Below are positions 18,936-27,771 of a stretch of 64,000 nt of DNA, one piece after another. The first letter of the stretch is position 1; each line of letters starts with the position of its first letter. Both the position numbers and the translations under genes were made by a program. The notes beneath the pieces were generated by a model, which was given only the letters and a program-made list of their open reading frames with translations, searched no databases and was not told where the DNA came from. The stretch spans positions 57,792 to 121,791 of the forward strand of contig JAJTWR010000099.1 of the NCBI GenBank assembly GCA_021613335.1, in the 5' to 3' direction. This stretch comes from Whitmania pigra. Taxonomy: Eukaryota > Annelida > Clitellata > Hirudinida > Haemopidae.

Positions 18936-20127
18936 CCCCCGGTCGGTTGGAATCTCTATCGCCCTGGTCATGGCGTTGCAGATGCTGGCGATCAACGCCA
19001 TAGGCCAGAACAGTCCAGCCAATGAAGCGGAAAAAACGCCGCCAGTTACAGCGAACCGAACGGGAACTCGCCACTCAGCGCGAGCGTCAGCGCGCGTTGG
19101 AGCAAGAAGCAGCGCAGCTTGCCCGCGATATCGACCAGATCCGGCTGCAAACCATCGTCGCCGGCCGCTCAGCGCGCGAAAATGAAGCCGCCTTGAGCGC
19201 CCTGGAAGAGACATTGGCCAGCCTGGAACAGGAAGCCGCCGCGCGCGAAGCCTCGCTGAAGGACCGCAAGCGAGCGGTGAGCCTGCTTATGGCCGCCTTG
19301 CAAAAATTGGCGCTGCAACCGCCAGAAGCGATGCTCACCCTGCCGCAAGAGCCGAAAAAAACCGTGCAAAGCGCCATGGCCATGGCCGGCGCCGTGCCCG
19401 CTTTGGAACGACGCATCGCCGCCTTGCGCGCGGAAATGACCGATCTTGCCCGCACACGGCAGAAAATTGTCCAGTCCAAAGGGCAAATCGAACAGGCGAC
19501 GGGCGCGCTGGCACAGCAGCGCCAAACCCTGGATGAATTGCTCAAGCGCAAACAGGTCCTGGAACAAAAAACCATTGATGACGCCGCGCGCAGTGCCAGC
19601 CGAATCGCCCGCTTGGCCAACTCAGCCAAAAATTTAAAAGAACTGATCGACCAGCTGGAAACCGAACGTAAAGCCGAAGAGGCGCGCCAGCGCGCCTTGG
19701 AACAACAGCGCCAGTCAAATATGCCGGCGCGAGAAGCGGCAATCGTGCAAGGCGGGCGCACGCTGCCAGCCGCGGGCCGGATCCTGATCGATTGGGGACA
19801 GCCGGAAACCGGCGGGCCAGCGCGCGGCATGACCATCGAAACCCGACCCCAGGCCATCGTGGTTGCGCCAAGTCGTGGAAAGTGCAATTTGCCGGACCTT
19901 TTCGTGGATACGGGCTTATCTTGATCCTGGAACATGGCGACGGGTATCATTCGCTGGTAGCCGGCGTGAACCGGATCGATGTCGAGATCGGACAAATGGT
20001 AAGCGCCGGCGAACCCCTGGGCGTCATGGGCCAACTCGCCGAACGGTACCCGTTGCTCTATTTCGAACTACGCAACAATGGCCAACCGACCAATCCGCAC
20101 CCCTGGATGGCGCGGCGGACCAATTAG
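18910..20127 (+). pseudogene. envC: Murein hydrolase activator EnvC, with two opposite single-base shifts
   Basis: Three segments make one EnvC. First, a signal peptide frame from TTG 18910 or GTG 18922 (SVGISIALVMALQMLAINAI). Second, a long coiled coil (19037-19882) beginning RRQLQRTERELATQRERQ and ending IVVAPSRGK. Third, the degenerate LytM/M23 domain in the first frame again (VQFAGPFRGYGLILILEHGD to 20127). The shifts are an extra A in A6 at 19031-19036 and a missing G near 19882 (AAGTG for AAGGTG). EnvC activates periplasmic amidases for daughter-cell separation. The gene order envC-ctpA is standard in alphaproteobacteria. Confidence 0.88.
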
Positions 20128-20137
20128 GAGTGTTTTT

Positions 20138-21490
20138 ATGTCGTCTTGGTTGTCGCGGCTGCTTACCCCTTGTGTCTTGCGCACCAGCCTTGCCACCTTC
20201 GCCTTGATCGGGTTCGGAGCCGGCGCCGTTTTGGTTATCCAGCCCCAGCAAGGAAGCGCGCAAAACAAATCCCCCGATACCTACCGCCAACTCAGCCTGT
20301 TCGGCGAAGTCTTCGAGCAGGTTCGCGCAAATTATGTCGAACCCGTGTCGGACGAGCAGCTCATCGAAGCGGCAATCAACGGTATGCTGACTTCCCTCGA
20401 CCCTCATTCAATCTATTTTTCCCCTAAATCCTTCAAGGATATGCAGGTTCAAACCAAAGGCGAATTTGGCGGGCTGGGCCTGGAAGTTTCAACCGAAAAC
20501 GGCCTGGTCAAGGTCGTGTCGCCAATCGACGAAACGCCGGCGGCGCGCGCCGGCTTGTTGCCGGGCGATTTCATCACCCATCTCAACGAAGAGCCGCTGA
20601 TGGGAATGCCGCTCAACGAAGCGGTGGAAAAAATGCGCGGACCGGCCAATTCCGAGGTCAAGCTAACCATCCGGCGCGACGGGCGCGAACCTTTCAGTGT
20701 GACGCTCATCCGCGCCGTGATCAAAATCCAATCCGTGCGCTCGCGCATCGAAGGCGACGATATCGCCTATGTGCGCATCACCTCCTTCAATGAACAAACC
20801 AATGCCAGCCTGCAAAAAGCCGTCCAGGACATCAAGGAAAAAACCGGTAATAAGCTCAAAGGCATGATCCTGGATCTGCGCCGAAACCCGGGCGGTTTGC
20901 TCGATCAGGCAGTCGCGGTTTGCGATGCCTTCCTGGAAAAAGGCGAAGTGGTCTCAACCAGAGGACGTCAAAATGAAAACGCTCAGCGCTTCAACGCCAA
21001 ACCAGGCGATATTTTAAGCGGATTGCCGCTCGTGGTATTGATCGATCAGGGTTCGGCCTCGGCATCGGAAATCGTCGCCGGCGCCCTGCAGGACCATCGG
21101 CGCGCCATCATCATGGGAACCCGAAGCTTCGGAAAAGGCTCGGTGCAAACCCAAATGCTGCTGCCAGGAAATGGCGGCATGCGTTTGACCACCGCCTATT
21201 ATTATACTCCGTCCGGACGATCGATCCAACGCGACGGAATCGAACCCGATATCGTCGTGCCAATGGCAAAACTGGAGGTTCTGGATAGCGGACCGCGCCG
21301 GAACGAAGCCACCTTGCGCGGCGCCCTCGGCAATCCAAACCGCAAGGAGAATAAAGAAACCCACACCGGCGACAAAGATAAATCAGCCCCCGCCGTCGCC
21401 AAAGACGGCGACCCGGACGATTATCAATTCGCGCGCGCGGTGGATTTGATTCACGCTCTGGCATTATACAATAAGCGCATCGGCAATTGA
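20138..21490 (+). CDS. ctpA: S41 family C-terminal processing peptidase CtpA
   Basis: 450 residues from ATG 20138, set by TAGGAG at 20125-20130. A signal or anchor segment (TSLATFALIGFGAGAVLVI) is followed by an N-terminal S41 helical part, a PDZ domain (about 90-170: GEFGGLGLEV, RAGLLPGDFITHLN), and the S41 protease core with LDLRRNPGGLLDQAV. The Ser is in DQGSASASEIVAGAL and the Lys in TRSFGKGSVQT. A periplasmic tail-specific protease that trims cell-wall hydrolases and lipoproteins. The Lys/Glu/Asp-rich end (about 410-435) is a low-complexity linker. Confidence 0.95.
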   Translation: MSSWLSRLLTPCVLRTSLATFALIGFGAGAVLVIQPQQGSAQNKSPDTYRQLSLFGEVFEQVRANYVEPVSDEQLIEAAINGMLTSLDPHSIYFSPKSFKDMQVQTKGEFGGLGLEVSTENGLVKVVSPIDETPAARAGLLPGDFITHLNEEPLMGMPLNEAVEKMRGPANSEVKLTIRRDGREPFSVTLIRAVIKIQSVRSRIEGDDIAYVRITSFNEQTNASLQKAVQDIKEKTGNKLKGMILDLRRNPGGLLDQAVAVCDAFLEKGEVVSTRGRQNENAQRFNAKPGDILSGLPLVVLIDQGSASASEIVAGALQDHRRAIIMGTRSFGKGSVQTQMLLPGNGGMRLTTAYYYTPSGRSIQRDGIEPDIVVPMAKLEVLDSGPRRNEATLRGALGNPNRKENKETHTGDKDKSAPAVAKDGDPDDYQFARAVDLIHALALYNKRIGN

Positions 21491-21528
21491 CCGCCACAGG
21501 AGACAAAAATGGTTGAGAGGAAGGGAGT

Positions 21529-22770
21529 ATGATGCAACCAGACTTGTCGCCCGTATCCTCCAACCGTAAAGGCGGCCTGGCGCCAATTGCCATCGGGGCT
21601 GTCGCAATGACCCTGGCGATCGGGGGAATCTTCGGTTATCTCTATTACCCAACCACACCGTCGCCGGCGGTGGCGCAACGAAAAACAAGCGCTCGGCAGG
21701 CCTACGCGGTCGTGGCGTTGCCAGCCGATCTTTCGAGCTTGCCAATTAAAAATCCTCCGGCCGGCCAATCGACAGATCCAGCAAAAATCGCCAGTCCCCA
21801 ATCTGTTTCCTGGTCCAATCGGATTGGCGACGCTGTGCTGGGAACCTTCGGTAAGATCGCAAGCCTGTGGCAGACAGCCAAGAGGTGGGGGGAGGCTACC
21901 CTTGAGAGGGCGGAACAAAAACCAGCAGCGCCCCCAGCGCAAACAACGCCAGAGCCGAATACCGACCGGCAGGCGCTCAACGCCAATTCGATCGAACGAA
22001 ACCCCATGATAGCCCCGCTGCCTGTCGCCAGAAACGGTCAAGCGCCCTGGAAAGCCTATGCCGCCCCCTACGATCTGACGGACAAAACCGTGCGGATCGC
22101 CGTGATCGTTGGCGGGTTGGGGTTGTCGCGCGCCGTAACCGAAAAAGCCATCGCAACCTTACCCGAAAGAGTAACCCTCGCCTTCAGCCCCTATGGAAGC
22201 GAAACCCCGGCGGGAATGCAACAAGCCCGCGCCGCTGGACATGAAACCCTTTTGTCCCTTCCCTTGGAGCCAGCGCCTTTTCCGCACAGCGACCCCGGCC
22301 CCCAGACCTTGCTTACCTCGCTTGACGACAAAGAAAATCTCGCCCGCTTGCAGTGGGTCATGAGCCGGGCGCAAGGATATGTCGGGCTGATCACCGAGTT
22401 TGGCGAAAACTTTACCGCATCCTCGCGCCATCTGATCGCGCCCTTGAGCGAAATGCGCCAGCGCGGCGTGCTGATCGTCGATCATCATGCCAACCCAACC
22501 AGCCTGTTACCGCGCACCGCCCGCGATGTCGGCGTCCCCCGCGCCTTTGTCGATCATATCCTCGATGCCGACGTTACCCGCGCATCGATCGACGCAAAGC
22601 TGATCGATCTGGAGAGAATCGCCAAGCAAACCGGACAAGCCGTCGGCTATGCCACAGCCACCCCGGCAATGCTTGACCGGCTGCACGTCTGGCTGCCGGC
22701 GATGGCTCAGCGCGGCTATGCCCTGGCTCCGATCACCGCTATCGTCAATCTACAGAAAGACACCAAATGA
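21529..22770 (+). CDS. Divergent polysaccharide deacetylase family protein
   Basis: 413 residues. One transmembrane helix at about 24-40 (LAPIAIGAVAMTLAIGGIFG) is followed by a low-complexity linker to residue 165 and a PF04748 (YibQ-like) domain. The domain shows VRIAVIVGGLGLSRAVTEKA, VTLAFSPYG, HETLLSLPLEP and GVLIVDHHANP. Likely periplasmic, with a role in cell-wall or polysaccharide metabolism. A strong purine-rich site (21515-21527) precedes ATG 21529/21532. The spacer after ctpA also contains a seven-codon open frame from ATG 21509 (after AGGAG) whose TGA overlaps this start, possibly for coupling. It overlaps rppH by 4 bases. Confidence 0.82.
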   Translation: MMQPDLSPVSSNRKGGLAPIAIGAVAMTLAIGGIFGYLYYPTTPSPAVAQRKTSARQAYAVVALPADLSSLPIKNPPAGQSTDPAKIASPQSVSWSNRIGDAVLGTFGKIASLWQTAKRWGEATLERAEQKPAAPPAQTTPEPNTDRQALNANSIERNPMIAPLPVARNGQAPWKAYAAPYDLTDKTVRIAVIVGGLGLSRAVTEKAIATLPERVTLAFSPYGSETPAGMQQARAAGHETLLSLPLEPAPFPHSDPGPQTLLTSLDDKENLARLQWVMSRAQGYVGLITEFGENFTASSRHLIAPLSEMRQRGVLIVDHHANPTSLLPRTARDVGVPRAFVDHILDADVTRASIDAKLIDLERIAKQTGQAVGYATATPAMLDRLHVWLPAMAQRGYALAPITAIVNLQKDTK

Positions 22771-23252
22771 CCGGCGACGAACATAGCCAGAAATCCCGCT
22801 ATCGGCGCGGCGTCGGCTTGATGATGCTCAATCGACAAAATCTGGTCTTCATCGCCCGCCGGATCGATATGGGAGATGAGGAAGCCTGGCAAATGCCCCA
22901 GGGGGGAATCGATCACGATGAAACGCCAGAAACCGCCGCTCTGCGCGAATTGGAAGAGGAAACCGGTACCAGACGGGCAAGCATCGTCGCCAAAAGCCGC
23001 GATTGGCTGCATTACGATCTGCCAATCGAATTACAGAAAAAACTATGGGGCGGCCGCTATAAAGGACAAAGACAAAAATGGTTCCTGCTTCGCTTCGACG
23101 GGCAGGATGAGCATATCAATATTGCAACCAGACATCCGGAATTCTCTGCCTGGCGCTGGGAGAAGCCAGAAAAATTGCTCGACCTGGTCGTGCCGTTCAA
23201 ACGCCAGATCTACCAACAAATTCTCGCTGAATTCGCTAGTTATTTGCGATGA
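22767..23252 (+). CDS. rppH: RNA pyrophosphohydrolase RppH (Nudix)
   Basis: 161 residues. The Nudix box GGIDHDETPETAALRELEEETG has the full GX5EX7REUXEEXG pattern, preceded by WQMPQ as in RppH/YgdP/IalA proteins; LLRFDGQDEHINI and PEFSAWRW follow. It removes pyrophosphate from mRNA 5' ends to start decay, and in alphaproteobacteria is the IalA orthologue. It starts at ATG 22767 inside the stop of the deacetylase gene, ending the envC-ctpA-deacetylase-rppH run. Confidence 0.93.
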   Translation: MTGDEHSQKSRYRRGVGLMMLNRQNLVFIARRIDMGDEEAWQMPQGGIDHDETPETAALRELEEETGTRRASIVAKSRDWLHYDLPIELQKKLWGGRYKGQRQKWFLLRFDGQDEHINIATRHPEFSAWRWEKPEKLLDLVVPFKRQIYQQILAEFASYLR

Positions 23253-23256
23253 TCGC

Positions 23257-24075
23257 TTAGCTTGCCGCAACCGAACTCAAACGACGCAGGCGAGCGCAGA
23301 CCAGCCGCCAAGCCAATCTCGACGCCCATGGATGCAAGCGGCCTTGCGGATCTAAACCGACCGCCTTGAAAACCATCGCCATGCCGCGATCGATATGATG
23401 CGGTTGATAGAAAACATACGCGCCTTGCACATAAGAAGTGTTGTATGTTTTGCGATCGTACGGGCGCTCAGGTGCGTTGGCCGCATAATAAGCATAGGCC
23501 AACTCGTCGTCGTCGCTTTCCATTATTCGATTGACCGCGATCCTCAGGCGCTTCCAGATACCGAGCTGCTCAATTTTCAGATATCGGTTCAGATGAGTAT
23601 AAAACATCTTATAGTGGCGCAACTCGTCCGCTGCGATCAAACGGCAAACTTCACGCAAAACAGGTTCATCCGTTGCTTCCTTGATGGCCGTGTAATATGA
23701 GGATGTGCCGATCTCAACAATACAACGCGCCAGCAATTCACTGGCGCGACTGCCGCGAACGGATCGCTCAACGTTGCTGGCGATGCGATACCCTTGAGTG
23801 AAGGTCGAAAAAGCCCGCTCAAAATCAAAAGTTGGATCCGCCAACTCAGCCCAGCGGCGAAGCGCCTGACTATGCTGAAGCTCCTCACCTGCCCAATGGC
23901 GGGTAACCTGACAGAATTGCACGTCGTCACGAAAAACACTGCTCAGATAATCAGCGTAATGCTCAGCATTGCCTTCAACCAAAGCAGCGGCCTTGACGAT
24001 CCGTACCGTCTTTGCGTCAAGCTTCGATTTGTCGAAGCAATCCCAAGGAATATCCTGCGAGGTCCAACCCTTCAT
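23257..24075 (-). CDS. Ferritin-like di-iron domain protein
   Basis: 272 residues from MKGWTSQDIPWDCFD (24075). Helix motifs suggest a di-iron site like that of rubrerythrin or acyl-ACP desaturase relatives: EGNAEHY, WAGEELQHSQALRRW, EIGTSSYYTAI and IAADELRHYKMFY provide four helices with E and ExxH ligands. The C-terminal third (YVQGAYVFYQPHHIDR) is family-specific. The exact activity (oxidase, desaturase or iron handling) is not readable. It is convergent with rppH, which ends 4 bases away, and lies downstream of a small membrane protein gene on the same strand. Confidence 0.7.
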   Translation of the reverse strand: MKGWTSQDIPWDCFDKSKLDAKTVRIVKAAALVEGNAEHYADYLSSVFRDDVQFCQVTRHWAGEELQHSQALRRWAELADPTFDFERAFSTFTQGYRIASNVERSVRGSRASELLARCIVEIGTSSYYTAIKEATDEPVLREVCRLIAADELRHYKMFYTHLNRYLKIEQLGIWKRLRIAVNRIMESDDDELAYAYYAANAPERPYDRKTYNTSYVQGAYVFYQPHHIDRGMAMVFKAVGLDPQGRLHPWASRLAWRLVCARLRRLSSVAAS

Positions 24076-24131
24076 CGATCGATCATCCACTCGCCGCCCC
24101 AGCCAGACTCCAAGGACACGGCTACAGCCTG

Positions 24132-24491
24132 TCAATGGCGATGATGCTGATTTTGATTGTCACCCTGTTTGCCAGGATCGGCCATCAGATGCCTGGTCAG
24201 ATCCATTGCCTCGAATAAGCCTGGCAAAGTCGGAATAAGCCGAACGCTGAGCAGAAGCCCAGGTAACATAATAAACATGCCAATCAAACCCGGAGCAAGT
24301 ATGTTCGCCAACCCGCCATCGTAACCGCCATAAAGACGCTGATAGCTGATCCAGCACAGCAATGCGCCGATAATGACCATGCCAACGCCAGCGCCAACAA
24401 CGAAACCATAAGCCCAAATGATCGAAGCGCGGCCATTCAGCAAGGTTCGCGGCGGTTGCGGCGCAGATTCCCACGGTGAGGGTGGTCCTGC
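24132..24491 (-). CDS. Small two-helix membrane protein, unknown function
   Basis: 119 residues from ATG 24491, chosen because GGAG lies 8 bases upstream; an ATG at 24521 lacks one. Two hydrophobic segments (SIIWAYGFVVGAGVGMVIIG and LANILAPGLIGMFIMLPGLL) are separated by a polar loop (SYQRLYGGYDGG), with a His/Gln-rich hydrophilic tail. No family was recognised with confidence. It precedes the ferritin-like gene on the same strand with a 56-base gap and may be co-transcribed. Confidence 0.6.
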   Translation of the reverse strand, partial: AGPPSPWESAPQPPRTLLNGRASIIWAYGFVVGAGVGMVIIGALLCWISYQRLYGGYDGGLANILAPGLIGMFIMLPGLLLSVRLIPTLPGLFEAMDLTRHLMADPGKQGDNQNQHHRH

Positions 24492-24663
24492 CATCGAAAA
24501 TACTCCAAATAGCTGATCCATGAGTCAATACGAGGTTAACCTTTACGCAAAATCACAGAAATGCGCAACCAGTCTCTCCCGCTATCGCTTTCATCTTGCC
24601 TTGGCATCCCCTTGACGGCGTAACATTTCTGTCGGGAATAAAACAAAAGGAGCATGGCTGGCA

Positions 24664-25131
24664 ATGGCAAACCTATCGCTGATATCCCCGCCGGCGGAAT
24701 CGTCAACGATCCGAATCCGCGCCTGTGCGCTGGCTCTGGCGCTCATCAGCCTGTTCATTCTCCCTCAGGTCAGCGTCGCTCAGTCCAGGAGCGCCACCAA
24801 TGCCATGACCGACAGCCCGGTTACCACCGGCATCCAAAAAGCGACCCGGCAAGTGGCGGAAATGCGCGATAAACAAGCCGTTTCAGCCAAAATTCCAATG
24901 AATGGAATGCTCTATATCACACCCGAACCGCGCTATACGGTCGAATCAAGCAAAACCGATCCCAATTTGCGCATCATGTTTCAGGCCGCGGAAGGAATTA
25001 TCATCAACCATGTCGGAACCAAACCTGGCCAAGCCAAGCTCGTTTTGCGCCTTGTCGACGGACGAACCGTGACCGTCAATGCCAGCGCCGCTAAAAATAA
25101 AACCGCTGCAAGCTATCTCATCATCCGATAA
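24664..25131 (+). CDS. Secreted hypothetical protein
   Basis: 155 residues. A long N-region is followed by a hydrophobic signal core (ACALALALISLFILP) with likely cleavage after VSVAQ. The mature part is mainly beta-prone and ends with KLVLRLVDGRTVTVNASAAK. A purine site (AAAGGAG, 24646-24652) sits 11 bases before ATG 24664; another ATG at 24654 is better spaced but in a frame without coding character. A possible promoter, TTGACG (24612-24617) with GAATAA 18 bases on, lies upstream. Family not recognised; probably periplasmic. Confidence 0.6.
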   Translation: MANLSLISPPAESSTIRIRACALALALISLFILPQVSVAQSRSATNAMTDSPVTTGIQKATRQVAEMRDKQAVSAKIPMNGMLYITPEPRYTVESSKTDPNLRIMFQAAEGIIINHVGTKPGQAKLVLRLVDGRTVTVNASAAKNKTAASYLIIR

Positions 25132-25208
25132 GGCATGAAACAGAACAAACCCTCCCGTTTTGCCCCTCGTCGCGCTACTCTGAAGTCAACTTACGATAAG
25201 GTAGAGTC

Positions 25209-25571
25209 ATGATGGATCAAAAAACACTCGCAATCATCGATGACAGCCGTCTGGCCCGCGCCATGATCGCAGCTTTCATCAGTAACCAAAAACCGGAATG
25301 GACCATCTTTCAGTTCGATAGCGGCGACCGGATGCTCGCCGAAATAGGTGAAAAAACCATAGATTACGCCGCTATCGATTATAATATGCCAGGAATCGAC
25401 GGGCTGACCTTGGCCGCCAGGCTGAAGGAATTGATGCCGTCAATCCGGATCGTGCTGGTGACCGCCAATATCCAGGAATCAATCCAACAACGCGCCCAGG
25501 CGCTCGGCGTACAGGTTCTCTCAAAGCCCGTTACCGAAAAGAAAGTCGCCGATATGCTCGGTGACTGGTAA
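25209..25571 (+). CDS. Single-domain response regulator (CheY-like)
   Basis: 120 residues forming one receiver domain. The acidic pair is in AIIDDSRLARAMI, the phospho-acceptor Asp in AAIDYNMPGIDGL, the Thr in IRIVLVTANIQ, and the Lys in VLSKPVTEKK. There is no output domain, so it acts through a partner. The stop overlaps the next gene start (TAATG at 25569-25573), which encodes a CheC-like phosphatase. The pair therefore looks like a self-contained phospho-switch. No histidine kinase lies in the window. Confidence 0.9.
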   Translation: MMDQKTLAIIDDSRLARAMIAAFISNQKPEWTIFQFDSGDRMLAEIGEKTIDYAAIDYNMPGIDGLTLAARLKELMPSIRIVLVTANIQESIQQRAQALGVQVLSKPVTEKKVADMLGDW

Positions 25572-26191
25572 TGACAAGCAATTTTACCAACGATGAGCAG
25601 GATTGTCTGACAAAATTCTGTAATATTGCAATCAAACGCGCCGGCGCCGCCTTAAGTGAAATGATCGATCAGGAAGTTTCCCTGAGCATACCCAAATGTA
25701 AAATAATGAATCGTCAAAAATCAGCGTGTTCCCTTAGAGAACAAAATGACGAAATATCCTGTATCGTTGCAATGGAATTCAGCGGTGAAATAAATGGAAA
25801 TGCTTACCTTATACTTCCTTATCAGAAAGGCGCGCAGCTAATCCAATCTCTGCTATCTCAACCCATACCCTTGACTAAACTGACAGATCTTGCATCTGAT
25901 GCTTTGCTGGAAATCGGAAATGTCATCCTTAACTCCTTTTTAGGAGAGCTATCAAATGTCATTCGCGTTCATCTCACATCAAAATTACCAACATTAACGG
26001 TTGGGGCCGCCGATCAGCCGTTTCTCAGCCAGCAAAGTGACGAAAAGATCATCCTCTTCTGGACTGAATTCAGCGGGAACGCCGTCGATGTCGCCGGGTT
26101 TCTATCGGTCGCGTTCGAACCCGGGTCAGCGGAAATCTTTAAATGCGTCTCACGCCGTCTCTTCAGCCAAGATCCGTCAGACTTGCAGTAA
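25571..26191 (+). CDS. CheC-like CheY-P phosphatase
   Basis: 206 residues. The signature D-x3-E-x2-N-x22-P is exact around residues 110-140 (DALLEIGNVILNSFLGELSN, then Pro 23 residues after the Asn). This motif holds the Glu and Asn that drive dephosphorylation of CheY-P in CheC/CheX proteins. Only one clear copy is seen, as in one-site members. It is translationally coupled to the receiver gene, its probable substrate. Codon use is more AT-rich than in neighbours (25570-25950), hinting at a different origin. Confidence 0.8.
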   Translation: MTSNFTNDEQDCLTKFCNIAIKRAGAALSEMIDQEVSLSIPKCKIMNRQKSACSLREQNDEISCIVAMEFSGEINGNAYLILPYQKGAQLIQSLLSQPIPLTKLTDLASDALLEIGNVILNSFLGELSNVIRVHLTSKLPTLTVGAADQPFLSQQSDEKIILFWTEFSGNAVDVAGFLSVAFEPGSAEIFKCVSRRLFSQDPSDLQ

Positions 26192-26317
26192 GTCGCGCTC
26201 GCAAACCAGGATCGCAAAAAACCACGATCGGCTCACAGACCAGGGGCGAACCGGCGGCAATCGTCGTAACCGCGGCCGGCAGGCGGTTGGCAACCGGAAT
26301 CCGTGTAACGATTTTAT

Positions 26318-27161
26318 TCATCCAGCCAAAAATTCCATCGTTACCTCAACATCCAATGGGCGCGCGAGATAAGGAGCCGTGGGTAACCAGCAAATCAGCG
26401 CCAGCGCGGGCATAAGCGGCGGCATTCTCCACCGTGATTCCCCCTGCAGCCGCCACCAGGGGGCGCGGGCCATGCCCCAACCCGGCGATCAAATCGGCGA
26501 TGGCCAAAGGCGCCAGCTTGTCGACTTGCAGAATATCGACCCCAGCCCTGGCCCAGATCGGCGCATCGGCGCTCCGATCGATCTCGACCGCGATTTTGCG
26601 TTCCGGCGCCGCGCGGCGTAAGCGCTCAACGATGTCGGAAGGCGACAGATCGGGCAAAAAACACCGATGCTGAGCAAAAACCAACACGGTTTCGGATAAC
26701 CCCAGACGATGGGAAACCGCGCCGCCCGCCATGATCGCACGAATCGACAGCGCCTTGGCGCCGGGCAAGGTTTTGCGGGTGCAGGCAATGACGATGCCGG
26801 GCTTTTCATGGCGGGCGGCATCGACAATGCGCCGGGCGGCGGTGGCCATTCCGGACATCGCCTCGATCAGGGTTTGCCCTACCTTCCATCCGCGATGAAG
26901 CGCCTCGGCCGGTCCTTCGAGCGTTGAAATGACGTCGCCCGGCGCAAGCCGCGTACCGGACGGCGTTACCGGTCCAGCCAACCGCCCGCCGGCTCGAACC
27001 AACAGCCGGGCGGCTTCCTCGGCTCCGGCGACAATCATCGGCGCGCGCGCGGCCAATCGCATCCGCCCCGGCAGCGCCCCGATGCCCAGGGAAGTCGTGG
27101 TCAGATCCCCAAACGGCACATCGTCGGCAAGCCAGCGATCCAAAGCGGCATCGTCAATCAT
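26318..27161 (-). pseudogene. modD: ModD, molybdenum-associated quinolinate phosphoribosyltransferase-like protein, 3' end shifted
   Basis: Type II phosphoribosyltransferase fold close to NadC: DVPFGDLTTTSLGI, EGPAEALHRGWKVGQTLIEA, GIVIACTRKTLPGAKALSIR, DILQVDKL, and LVAAAGGITVENAAAYARAG. These features with the MIDDAALDRWLADD start point to ModD, found with molybdate-uptake genes. As written it ends VTHGSLSRAPIGC at 26346. Removing one base from GGG at 26381-26383 gives VTTAPYLARPLDVEVTMEFL and a stop at 26318, the expected ending. It lies 6 bases after the DUF2478 gene and near the Mo-dependent formate dehydrogenase. Confidence 0.82.
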
Positions 27162-27167
27162 GGCGCC

Positions 27168-27719
27168 TCATCCGTCCAGGTCCAACGCCCGCTCGCGATC
27201 CCTCAGCCGCGCCCGCCGCCACACCTCCAGCGCACCGGCATCAGGCGGTAACTCCACCGATAAGCCATCAGCAAACCGCGCCCATTCCGCCGATACCGCC
27301 GCCGATACCGCAGTCACAACCGGAACCCCCGCCAGCATCGCTTGCCGAAAGGCATCGACCAAACCACTGCCCGCCGCCTCCTGCTTGGCGAATTTGCTCA
27401 AAATAATCACGTCGCACCCGCGATGCAGCGCGGTTTCCACCGCATGACACGCAGCGCTGATGCCAGAAGGGTCAAGATTGCACGCCACTGACCCTGGACC
27501 CAAATCTTGCGAAATAGGATAGATTTCGCCACTCGCCAAATCGCGCAAGGCCAGCGCGCCGCACACAGCCCCCTCAACCGCCGCCTCCTGCTCTTCGACG
27601 ACGCCAGCAACCCGCAGACCGCTTTCTTGCCAGCGCTCAGCAAGACGAACCATGAAAGCCTGCACATTGACCCCGGAAGCCGGCCGCAATACCGCTATCG
27701 GAGGGGTGATCGCCATCAT
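27168..27719 (-). CDS. DUF2478 domain protein, molybdenum-associated
   Basis: 183 residues from ATG 27719 (or 27716), placed by GGAGAT just upstream. Features: an N-terminal strand and loop with FMVRLAERWQESGLRVAGVV, a central GPGSVACNLDPSGI, and DVIILSKFAKQEAAGSGLVDA, resembling a nucleotide-binding fold. DUF2478 (PF10649) proteins sit in molybdate uptake and cofactor clusters. It is followed at once by modD, so the two likely form an operon. Its upstream side abuts the prophage repressor by 52 bases, suggesting that phage insertion separated it from former neighbours. Confidence 0.72.
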   Translation of the reverse strand: MMAITPPIAVLRPASGVNVQAFMVRLAERWQESGLRVAGVVEEQEAAVEGAVCGALALRDLASGEIYPISQDLGPGSVACNLDPSGISAACHAVETALHRGCDVIILSKFAKQEAAGSGLVDAFRQAMLAGVPVVTAVSAAVSAEWARFADGLSVELPPDAGALEVWRRARLRDRERALDLDG

Positions 27720-27771
27720 ATCTCCATCTCCCATGCCATAAGCCAGAGACCCGCCAAGACAAGCAATGTTA

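Noticed and set aside
19031..19036. Programmed -1 or +1 frameshift at A6 in envC
   Set aside because: A second shift in the opposite direction would be needed further on, no stimulatory structure is evident, and similar single-base breaks occur in many unrelated genes. Error or decay is simpler.
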